From Gnetum montanum (lineage: Eukaryota > Streptophyta > Gnetopsida > Gnetales > Gnetaceae), in assembly GCA_015680685.1 (NCBI GenBank), contig MNCI01025392.1, positions 188,633 through 252,632 of the forward strand: a DNA stretch of 64,000 nucleotides. The letters are read 5' to 3'. The notes under the pieces are model-generated. The model did no database searches and was not told the origin of the DNA. It was given only the letters and a program-made list of their open reading frames with translations. Position numbers and translations under genes: made by a program. This document shows positions 46,404 through 56,310 of this stretch, in pieces (positions within the stretch are counted from its first letter, which is position 1; the number at the start of each line of letters is the position of its first letter).

Positions 46404-47040
46404 NNNNNNNNNNNNNNNNNNNNNNNNNNNNNNNNNNNNNNNNNNNNNNNNNNNNNNNNNNNNNNNNNNNNNNNNNNNNNNNNNNNNNNNNNNNNNNNNN
46501 NNNNNNNNNNNNNNNNNNNNNNNNNNNNNNNNNNNNNNNNNNNNNNNNNNNNNNNNNNNNNNNNNNNNNNNNNNNNNNNNNNNNNNNNNNNNNNNNNNNN
46601 NNNNNNNNNNNNNNNNNNNNNNNNNNNNNNNNNNNNNNNNNNNNNNNNNNNNNNNNNNNNNNNNNNNNNNNNNNNNNNNNNNNNNNNNNNNNNNNNNNNN
46701 NNNNNNNNNNNNNNNNNNNNNNNNNNNNNNNNNNNNNNNNNNNNNNNNNNNNNNNNNNNNNNNNNNNNNNNNNNNNNNNNNNNNNNNNNNNNNNNNNNNN
46801 NNNNNNNNNNNNNNNNNNNNNNNNNNNNNNNNNNNNNNNNNNNNNNNNNNNNNNNNNNNNNNNNNNNNNNNNNNNNNNNNNNNNNNNNNNNNNNNNNNNN
46901 NNNNNNNNNNNNNNNNNNNNNNNNNNNNNNNNNNNNNNNNNNNNNNNNNNNNNNNNNNNNNNNNNNNNNNNNNNNNNNNNNNNNNNNNNNNNNNNNNNNN
47001 NNNNNNNNNNNNNNNNNNNNNNNNNNNNNNNNNNNNNNNN
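46404..47040. other. Assembly gap (637 N)
   Basis: Run of N within element C's gag. Its true length is unknown. By comparison with B it hides the capsid core of gag. Confidence 0.99.
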
Positions 47041-48036
47041 ATCAACGTTGTATCCCCCCTCAAAGCGTGGGATATTATTCATGTCTAAACGCTTGATCCG
47101 ACTATCTTTTAAATGCCTTGTTGGTATCCTAACTGCCTCCATTATATTCAGCATGCTTCATGTTGCAAGTAGGGGCTCGTCATGATCATCTCTTTCATGA
47201 CGTCTATGATGTCTACGTTGTTTCCTACTTTCCCTTCGTTCATGCCCTTGTCCTCTCTCTCGACTCTCTCGTCGAGGTCTCTCATTTTGTCTACCTCTAT
47301 CCTCACCATTATGCTCATGGTGGCTGCGCCCAGATGTGGAAGGAGAGGGTGAGTGATGAGATGAAGGAGAAGAAGAAGGAGAAGCATCGTCATGACGATG
47401 TTTCCTACCTTCTCTTTTGTGGTTTCGGCCCCGATCGTGATGATGATCTAAGTGCCCGTCCTTGTTATATGTTGTTGTTCCCTCAGTGAACAGTTGGTGT
47501 TCACGGGGATTAGAGCTAGGGTTGTGTATCATGGATCATAGGTTTTGATACCCCACCTCCTCATCATCATTAGGAGCGGGAACATATTTTGATAGAGAAC
47601 CCATTATGAGTGGTTCACCATCTCTGATTTCACTAAGGATGTGCGGGACCTCCTTGGCCTTCAACAATGTATGTTGGCTCTCCTGCCTTGAGTCCCTGAT
47701 ACGTTGTGCTTCTGTGGGATGATAATCCCTCATGTCAAAGTCTTCCGCAACGTATTCAACATATAATTCTGTCATGCCAATCTGTGCCAAAGCACGAAAG
47801 AGCATGTTCGGGATTGATTGATCTCGGGGTAACACAATGTTACCTTACAAATCTCTCCATTGCAGCTGTTCATCTTGATGGAGGATAAAGGTAACGTTTG
47901 GAATATACTCATCAAAATGAGTATAGACTATTCGGTATTAATGAGGACTTGGTTGATTTCGGTTATGTGTTTTTGATTGCTGACTGTTTCATGTATTATC
48001 CCTAGGCAGTGAGTTGCTTTTGTTAGAAGAAGACAT
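47041..48036 (-). pseudogene. gag N-terminal part of element C
   Basis: ATG at 48036 (MSSSNKSNSLPRDNT), stops at about 47992, 47944 and 47844. Then LPRDQSIPNMLFRALAQIGM to about 47540; a frame change into a His/Arg/Ser/Asp-rich domain (RHDDASPSSSPSSHHSPSPS, NERPRRESRERGQGHERRES; 47160-47530); DDHDEPLLAT; and MLNIMEAVRIPTRHLKDSRI to IPRFEGGYNVD at the gap. The charged domain may bind RNA (inference). Confidence 0.8.
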
Positions 48037-48204
48037 TATTATTTATTGGTGTGCTAATTACTGTTATATAAATTTTTCTTTTAATTAACCTAAAGGTTCA
48101 TTTAGGCTNATTATATAAATTTTTCTTTTAATTAACCTAAAGGTTCATTTAGGCTCCCAACGATGTGAGTGATATCCTATGTTCTATTCAGCGCACAAAC
48201 ACTT

Positions 48205-48225
48205 AGTCCTTGGCAGCGGTGCCAA
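48205..48225 (-). other. Primer-binding site of element C
   Basis: Minus strand TTGGCACCGCTGCCAAGGAC abuts the LTR end CTCATCA. B has TTGGCACCGTTGCTAGGGAC. It resembles the Athila primer site TGGCGCCGTTGCCGGGGA, usually assigned to tRNA-Asp. Confidence 0.7.
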
Positions 48226-49024
48226 TGATGAGTGGCAAGATATCCCTACACTTAACCATACGAATACGAGCGTAGCATGCATGATTTGGTCGAACTCCGC
48301 AGACTAAGTGCCTATACGTCCATGGAATACTTAGGGTTAATCATTCATTGTCTTCCCAGATGTACTTGTAGTTGTCACGGTGTATGGTTAAGTAAGTCTG
48401 AGGTATATGATTTTTATAGCTTTTTATGTTTTTGTCTCCTATGCTAACAAGGTGAAGGGCTGAGAAACTAATTACTAACTCTAACTAATGAACTAAGTCT
48501 AAATTACCTAGCATCAGCATCCGTTCCCACTTACCGTACACACCCTAACCCGATACAACTGTGGTTACCAAACACTAGTCGTTGCTGGGATCACCACGCG
48601 TAACGCATGTGCTCGAAGTGGTCATACTGAGGCACTTAACTAGGAGAGAAGGGTTGAGAGAGAAAGCAATAAATAACAGATAAGAAATAACAAATAATAA
48701 ATAATAGTAAATAAAATCCTAATTAGCCTATTCCATGCACTACAAGGTTTATCCAAGAAGCTCGTCTTTATTACCGTACACAAACTTGTGTTCAGGTATA
48801 ATGTTTGCTCGAATAAAGATCCGTTCACTTTAGGACTCCTACTGCGGGCACATGGAAAATATTCTATCTCTGGAGTGATCAATCTACCAGAGTTTCCCTA
48901 CTGTCTAGCCTATGATAAGGAAACAAGGGAGAGCCACCTCTTATTTATAGATATGATGGCGCACCACGATATTGTGTACGCGATATCGCGGGAGAGGATG
49001 CGATTGTGATATCGCGTCCCATCA
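48226..49024 (-). repeat. 5' LTR of element C
   Basis: 799 bp. Matches 42280-43106 except in U3, where the CGATATCGCG words differ in number and order. Ends CCCATCA at 49024, followed by TSD CTCTA. Confidence 0.9.
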
Positions 49025-49805
49025 CTCTAGTAGTTACTTTAGTAGTTATTCTAATTATTAGAGTAGTTGCTCCCAAGCCTATAAATACAGTGCCCAGGTG
49101 CACAATTGGTGAGAAATCTTTTAGGAGTCAAGTAGCAAAACTCTTGTAGTCTGTTAGAGCCCAATTAAGTGCCCATAGCAGGAGGTCTAAGTGTGGATGG
49201 ATCTTTATTTGAGCATTGTGTACCTGAGAACACCTTGTGTACGAAAATAAAGATGAGCTCTTCGATTCATTCTTGCAGTACTTGAGATTTGTTTTCTTAC
49301 GCATTTATTTTATTTTATGCACTTTACATTTATGTTATTAGCGTAGCAATTCATTTTGATCAATTAAGAAAATTATTAAATTACACTCAGTATGATCACT
49401 TTGAGTATGTGTGTAACACTTGGTAACCCAATAACGATTAGCGTTTAGTAATCTCAATAGTGTTGCACTAGTTCAAGATGTGTACGGCAAGTGAGAACGG
49501 ATGCTGGTGTTAGGATTAGTTAGAACTTAGTGAATGAGTAGTTAAGATAAATTAGTCACTTAGTTATCTCTCTTCGCCCTTATTAGCATAGGACATAAAA
49601 GCATAAAAGATAGAAAAATCATATGCCTCAAGCTTACTTAACGATACAATCATGCCATACAAGTAAGTTTGGGAAGACAACGATCAACCAACTTGTCCTT
49701 GTTCCATAAAGGCACATAGGCACTTAGTCCTTGGAATTTGATTGGATCATGCGTGAAACGCTTGTATTTGTATGGTTGAGTGTAGGGGTACCTCACCACT
49801 CATCA
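49025..49805 (+). repeat. 5' LTR of element B (right piece)
   Basis: Remaining U3 repeat, TATA box GCCTATAAATACAG (49077-49090), then R-U5 ending ACCTCACCACTCATCA at 49805. Primer-binding site directly follows. Confidence 0.85.
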
Positions 49806-49826
49806 TTGGCACCGTTGCTAGGGACT
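49806..49826 (+). other. Primer-binding site of element B
   Basis: TTGGCACCGTTGCTAGGGAC, immediately after the LTR CA. Athila-type (tRNA-Asp-like). Confidence 0.75.
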
Positions 49827-49941
49827 TAGTTGTTTGTACGCTAACTAGAAAATAGGAAATCATTCACATTGTTGCAATGAATCCTTAGGGTTGGTTGAGA
49901 AAATAATAAACAAGAATACATTGCACACTAAATAGAGAAGT

Positions 49942-51981
49942 ATGTCTCATTCTTCGTACAAAAGCGCCTCACTGCCTAGGTCTAAAACAGGAAATAGTCG
50001 GAGGCGTAATACACATGACATTGATCTGCCAGTCCCTCAACAAGTTCGAGTGGTATATATTCATCCCGATGAGTATATACCATACTTCACCTTTATCCTC
50101 CATCAAGATGAACAACTACATTGGCGAGACTTAGAAGGTAACATAGTGTTACCTCTCGATTGTTCAGTCTTGAGCATGCTCTCACACGAATTGGCATGCC
50201 ACACTTACATGTAGAATATGTTATGCAAGACCATGACTTGAGAGAATACCATCCCACAGAGGCACAACATCAAAGGGACTTGCAANCTTTATCATAAGTT
50301 CGTGTCCCTTTTTCGAACCCTTTGTGCCCGTAGGTATCAGAATTTCGGTTATGAATAGTGAAATGAAGGTTCTGATACACAACCCCTTGGCCAAAGTTAA
50401 GGGGAGGANATTCTGATACCTACGGGCACAAAGGATTCGAAAAAGGGACACGAACTTATGATAAAGGTGGACATTCTGATCATAATCACGATCGGGGCCG
50501 AGATTGTAGAAGAGAAGGTAGTAGACACCGTCATGGTGACGATTATCATTCTTCTTCACCTTCATAATCTCCTTCACCCTCTCCTTCAATATCTAGATGC
50601 GGTCATAAAGAAAAAGACCATGGGGATAAAGGTAGGCAAAGTGGAAGTCATAGACGAAACAACTAGGAAAAGGGACGAGGGCACTCTAAAGAGTCACAGC
50701 ATAGAAGAAGGGAGAGTAGGGAACAATGTCGGCATCATAGACGCCATAGACGAGATGATCACGATGAACCCTTCCTCGCTACTTGAAGTATATTAGACAT
50801 AACTGAGGCTATTAGAATCCCAACAAGGCACCAGAAAGATAGTAGGATCAAGAGATTAGATATGAACAATGTCCCATGACTTGAAGGAGGATACAACACT
50901 GATCCTCAGAATCACTTACAAGCATTCCATGATGCGTGTGCCTTACAAAATATAGAGAATGAATGGCAAAAACTTAAGTTGTTTCCACGAACACTAGTTA
51001 AAGAAGCGGAAAGCTAGTATCAGTCTTTAGAATCGGAATCCATTCGTAGGTGGAGTACTATGTTAGAACTATTTAATGACAAGTGCCAAACATACTCCCG
51101 AGTGTCTAACTTGCGAAAGCAAATCCAAGGTTGGAAATAAGAAGGACATAAACCCTTGGATGCTGCCATGGGCTGATATTATGCACTGTTATACCATTGT
51201 CCTGGCCATGATTATTCGCAAAGGGATCAACTGTGCCATCTCATGGATGGGCTTAGGCATGAAACGAGAAGAACCCTTGGGACTTATGCCCAAGGAAAAC
51301 TATTTGAGCTTAGGTCCCATCAAATTAAAAGACTATTGGAGCAAGTTGCTAAGGAAGAAGTTGAGCTACGGAAGAGAGAAAGTGCAGAAGAGTATAATCG
51401 AGATCCTTCCCTTCAGAAGAGGGGAGTAAGATTTTTTGAGGATGAAGAAGAGTCACCACTCAAAGAGATGGTGAATAGGAAAACTTTGCCTATCCAAAAG
51501 ATGACATCAGAAGTTTTGGCAAAGGTAGACCAAATGTGGGATTCCCTAGACAATAGATTTCAAACTATTCTTAAAATAGTAGAGGATTCTAGAGAGCAAG
51601 GTAGTGAGAAAAGAAAAAAAAAAGAGGTTGAACATGCATGTAGCAAGGGTAAGGGCAAAGTTGCCATCATTGAAGAGGTTGTGGATTCGAAAACAGACAA
51701 TGATAGTGGATGTGAGATATGTCAATATGACCATCCTAAGGGATGTTACCCTATAATCTCACATCTGCAGGAGTCTGGGGTGTATGCACTCAACCCACAA
51801 TTAAACAAAAGGCAAACACCCCAAAGGTTACCTTATCCTCAAGGTAACCCAAGGCAGTTCCACCAATCCTTAACATATTATCCCAGTGGAACTCCACCAC
51901 AACCAATTGAGAAATATCAACAGTGGTAGCACCCATAACTATGGGGAATGCCACCACCAAGGCAATAGTATCCTTATTAGC
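49942..51981 (+). pseudogene. gag of element B
   Basis: ATG 49942 (MSHSSYKSASLPRSK), then HPDEYIPYFTFILHQDEQLH and LEGNIVLPLDCSV. A frame break is followed by an assembly artefact at 50286-50466. The His/Arg/Asp-rich domain runs about 50460-50760 in shifted frames, then EPFLAT, IPTRHQKD and the capsid track (about 50820-51240). A clean 228-codon frame, 51243-51929, reads DGLRHETRRTLGTYAQGKLF, an acidic/charged middle, CEICQYDHPKGCYP and the Pro/Gln-rich tail. The CxxC...H-C spacing recalls the zinc knuckle. Broken at 51982 by a solo LTR. Confidence 0.85.
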
Positions 51982-53590
51982 TGTACTGACCTAAATCGTT
52001 GGTGTAAGGCTGGAATGGAAACAGACACCGAGAGATCGTCAGGCAGCCACAGCTGACCCTGCCTTCACTTGAGGGCAAGCTAAAAAAGTAAACGAAGGCA
52101 GAGTGCCTTGGATGGTCTGCACACAAATCAACCAAGGACTTCCTCGAGCGTAAGCTACGGCTAGTGCTGGGGTTATCATAAACGGGATGTAAACAGAATG
52201 CAAACAACGATATGAAATGTAAACAGAGTGTACTGAATTATAAATAAAGGGTAATAGAGCTATATTGTAAACAAAGCATAAACCGAATAAATAATGTAAA
52301 TGGAAGGCAATAATGAAATTGTATTATATTGTTTTAAAAAATATGCATTGGTCAAAGCGTAGTTGCACACGTGTGGATGGCAAGTCAAATGCCTAGCCCC
52401 GGGATGATATGACGTGATGATGTGATGATGAAGGTGAGAAATGCTTGGATGCCAACAGTCAGGTGTGCCGAGCGCCCAAGGATTGCAGGTTCTGTCCTCT
52501 CTCAGAATTGCCAATCTCTCCAATTTTTGCCTCCCAATTTTTTTGCCTCCTAGTTTATCTGAATTGACAAGGTATTTATAGGATTGGGCTGGGCTCGGGC
52601 ACGAAATCCAAGAATGGAATCAACGGCTGTGAGATGAGAGGAAAGCAGATCTAGTGACATGTGTTCCATGGATAGTTGGCACGGGTTGGATGTGTGCTGG
52701 ATAGTTAGCACGAGTTGGATATGTGTTGGATAGTTGCATTCTTTGACCAGGTTCAATGTATCTATGTTGGATAGTTGTGCACGAGTTGGATGTATGTTGG
52801 CAAGCTACATTCTTGACTAGGTACATTACATTTTACAATTTATGGGTTATTCAAGCCCATGAAAGTACATTTAATTTAGACCATGAGGGCTTGACATGCC
52901 CACAAATGGGGATTTATAATGAAATGTACAACAAGAGAAATTTGATTGCCCAGCGTGACCTGCAGTGTGACCTACAATGTGACCTCCAAAACTTGTAATT
53001 TTGAGCTAAAATATGGAATTTCTGAAGGTTGGGACCCATAGTTATCAATAGTGGACCTTGAGGATGACTTACAACCTTGAAATCAAGTCATTTTAGCTTA
53101 GTTTTAGGGCTCTAAAAGTTGGTGACGCTGATCCTTATGCTGTGCAACGTCTGAAAAAGTAACCCCAGCGTCACCAAGTCAAAATGGCACATTTGAGGCC
53201 CAAATCTTGATTTTTTGGAGGCTGGGAGCTGCTGGGGACCTTGGTGAAGGTCATGGGGGGTCCTTGTGCTTGATTTCAGCCTGTTTTGACTTAATTTTTG
53301 GGCTCCAAAAGTTGCTGACGCTGATCCTTACGTTGTGCAGCATCTGAAAAAGTAACCAAAGTGTACTTAGCCAAAACCAAACATTTTGAACCTGAAACTT
53401 TTGATTCTGGATGCTGGAAGTTGGTGCAGTCACTTGTGGGCCCCGAGGGGACCTTTCCTATTGAATCATGGGCCATTGAGGGCTATTTCGGAGGCCTCCA
53501 AGTTTGGTCACGTTGTACTCATGTTGGGCAGCAACATGACTTAGCTTGATTCTTGTCTAAAAGTGGTAGGCCAAAATTAGTGGTGTTTCA
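51982..53590 (-). mobile_element. Solo LTR of a Tat-type element inserted in B's gag
   Basis: 1609 bp. Minus strand begins TGAAACACCACTAATTTTGG, like E's LTR (TGAAACACCACCAAATTTGG), and ends GGTCAGTACA. TATA (CCTATAAATACC) at about 52571-52580. U3 contains a roughly 190-bp direct duplication (53100-53285 and 53290-53475, both with TTGGTGACGCTGATCCTTA-like text) and a GGATAGTTGNNCACGAGTTGG minisatellite at 52670-52800. Flanks TTAGC (51977-51981) and TCGGC (53591-53595) fit one TSD if the left CG decayed to TA. C's uninterrupted gag reads across as CTTATCGG, confirming the insertion. Confidence 0.75.
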
Positions 53591-54590
53591 TCGGCAACTT
53601 GACCCGTATGGATATTACATGTAGCATCCAATCTCCCCACGTGACTCTATTGGTCATGTCACTCCTCAACCTCACTATCAAGCCTGTGAGTATTATGGGA
53701 CTCCCTCTTCTAGAGGTGATGTTCTGCAAACATATCATCCTTCTCATTCGGCTGCATCTCTTCCACCAATAGCTCCCCTACCACCTGCTCCCACAATGCA
53801 AGGTGAAATCCCTACCCAGCCGCAGCAACATAACGCCACGAGGGCTATTAACTCTCAACCTACTATTGGTTCCAACAACCACATGAAGAAAAGACCTTTC
53901 TTTAGAACCAACAATCCAACCAAGCCCTTGCAATCACAAGCGACTAATTCCTTAGATGCCTCAATATCAATCAAAACTTCAGAGCCCCCTTCAACCCAAT
54001 CACCACACTCAACACATACAGTCATGCTAACACATGTTGTTACCAATTGGATCAAAGCTGGCCACCTTCCCAAGAAATTCTTTGATCCTAGGAGTCCTCT
54101 AATATACTTACAAATCGTTGGAAATGCGTAGTGCAAGGCTCTTTTGGATTCAAGTTTCGATGTCAACTTGATTTCTTAAGAAATGTACAAGGCCTGGAAC
54201 TTGCCTCCATTGAAAAAGAGCAACATCCATCTAGAGTTGGCTGACTAGTCCATCACTGTCCCACTGGGACTGGTGGAAGACATTGTTACCACTGTTTGTG
54301 GGTGGTCGTACCCAGATAACTTCCTAGTGATTTAGGTGAACAATAGTAAGGGGGACTTCCCAATCATAATGGGAAGAGCATGGCTAAGCACCATCGATGC
54401 ATGCCTAGGAATCCATGATCTTTCCCTAGAAATATCAAAGGAAAATACATTTAGAAAGATTGAGAAGAAGAAAGTTCCATGCATCGCATACAGTAACACA
54501 GGGTGTAATTGCATGCAGAGGTCATGGTTTGTGCAAAGTTTAACATTGCTTGCAAGAAATCAGTGTGCACAAGTGATTTAACATATAAGG
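53591..54590 (+). pseudogene. gag C-terminal linker and protease of element B
   Basis: After the solo LTR: DPYGYYM, a Pro/Gln/Ser-rich linker (APTMQGEIPTQPQQHN, KKRPFFRTNNPTKP), HTVMLTHVVTNWIKAGHLP and RSPLIYLQIVGN. Protease: ALLDSSFDVNLIS (about 54131-54170, catalytic Asp kept, the following Gly lost), then KSNIHLELAD, PLGLVEDIVTTV and DFPIIMGRAWLSTIDACLGI (about 54353-54412). Stops at about 54130, 54177, 54247 and 54334. Confidence 0.8.
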
Positions 54591-54699
54591 ATGCCTATAT
54601 GCAGCAGCCACACGATAGGAAGACACCTAGTGGCTGATAGCTAATCAAGAAAGCAGTTCACTCATATGCATGGAACCAACTAAGGGTTTGAATTGTGCT

Positions 54700-56310
54700 T
54701 ACATCGATAGCATAGACGCATTAGAGCAAGTCCACCGCCAACTTCCAAGTCTTAACCTTGAAAATATCAACTGGGGGAAGTTGGAAATTCCTGCTAAATT
54801 TAATAGGAGCCCCTTGAGCTGAAACCATTGCCCACCGGTATGGAATACATGTTCCTTAAGAATGGAAAACCAGTAATTATCAAAGCGAAGCTTACTCCAC
54901 AAAAAAAAAGAGAGACTGATGGAAGTGATAAATAGATGGTCAAAAGCCTTCGCTTGGTCATGTCCCCACTTAACTAGAATAGATCCTAAGATATGCCAAC
55001 ATAGGATTTACATCGACCCCTCCATGAAGCCTTGAAGACAACCGCATAGGCATTTGAACCCAAAGCTAAAGCAAGTAGTCAAGGAAGAAATCGAATAGCT
55101 TCTCAAGGCTGGGTTCATATACCCCATTGCTGATAGCGAATGGGTTAGCCCCTTAGTTATTGTGCCTAAAAAGGGAGGCAAATGGAGTGTGTGCATAGAT
55201 TTCAAGCTACTAAATATGGAAACATTCAAAGATCACTTTCCATTGCCATTTGTTGACCAAGTCTTAAACACCATCGCAGGGCATCGCTATTACAGTTTTC
55301 TGGATGGATATAGCGGATATAACCAAATACAAATAGCCCCAGAAGACCAAGACAAGATTACATTCACTAGTCCTTGGGGAACGTTTGCATACAAATAGAT
55401 GCCATTTGGCTTGTGCAATGCCCCTGCAACATTTCAATGACTAGTTCTAAGCATATTCCAACAGCAGATAGGGAATGGCGTGGAGGTCTTTATGGATGAC
55501 TTCTTCACTTATGGAGCAAACTTTGATCAAGCCTTGGACTGGTTGAAGCAAGTGTTAAAAAGATGTGTAGAAACCAATTTGAGGCTCAACTAGCAAAAAA
55601 ACCATTTGATGGTCCAAGAAGGCATAGTACTAGGGCACAAAATCTCACACATAGGGATAGAGGTAGACCTCGAGAAAATCAAAATTATCCAAGGAATTAC
55701 CCATCAACCGAAAATTGTCAAAATATTCAATCATTCCTTGGACATACTAGCTACTATAGGAGATTTATTGAGAACCTTTCAAAGGTTTCCAAACCATTGG
55801 TGGAATTAACAAGAAAGGACATACCTTTCAAGTGGACCAAGGAATGTGAATTAGCTTTTCAAACTCTGAAACAGAAGCTAGTAGAAACACCCATTCTACA
55901 AACTCCTGATTGGTCTAAACCATTCCATATCATGACTGACACGTCCAACTATGCTTTAGCAGCTGTACTTACACAGTTAGATGACCAGAAGCATCCTTAT
56001 TACATCCATTGTGCAAGTAGAAGTATCATTGGTGCACAACTTAACTACACTACCACAGAGAAAGAATTAATGGCTATAGTTTTTGCACTAGAAAAGTTTA
56101 GACACTATGTATTGGGATATAAAGTATATATACATATAGATCATAGTGCAATCTGGTTCCTCATGAATAAGCCAATGGGAAGCCCTTATATCATATGATG
56201 TCTTGTAATCTTATAAGAGTTTGATTTAACGATGATCGATCGCAAGGGCACTGAGAATGTAGTTTTTGATCATTTATCTCAGTTGCGATGGGACAACAAA
56301 GAGGATGAGT
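54700..56310 (+). pseudogene. Reverse transcriptase and RNase H of element B
   Basis: The lead-in MEYMFLKNGKPVIIKAKLTP is at about 54840. RT: KKGGKWSVCIDFKLLNMETF, KDHFPLPFVDQVLNTIAGHR, YSFLDGYSGYNQIQIAPEDQ, MPFGLCNAPATFQ and the catalytic VFMDDF (about 55487-55504). Linker with KRCVETNLRLN, GIVLGHKISHIGIEV, then QSFLGHTSYYRRFIENLSKV. RNase H: HIMTDTSNYALAAVLTQLDD, EKELMAIVFALEKF, HIDHSAI and FDHLSQL (all four acidic residues kept). Stops at about 55397, 55438, 55591 and 56197. The wording is Athila-type. Confidence 0.88.

Larger units (their letters stand above)
42280..49024 (-). mobile_element. Non-autonomous Athila-type element C
   Basis: 6.7-kb minus-strand element: 5' LTR 48226-49024, primer-binding site 48205-48225, gag 48036-45900 (with an assembly gap), protease to 45260, then a direct jump to the last codons normally found at the end of pol, spacer, polypurine tract and 3' LTR 42280-43106. 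The target-site duplication CTCTA is perfect (42275-42279 and 49025-49029) and lies in B's U3 repeats. The LTRs are about 95% identical by eye outside U3, so C is the youngest insertion with two LTRs here. RT, RNase H and integrase are absent, so it would need partner proteins. Confidence 0.88.

Noticed and set aside
46201-47154. Long open frames on both strands spanning the N run
   Set aside because: They are open only because N has no stops. Only the minus-strand ends match gag.
53855-54166. 103-residue minus-strand frame
   Set aside because: Antisense of B's gag-protease linker.
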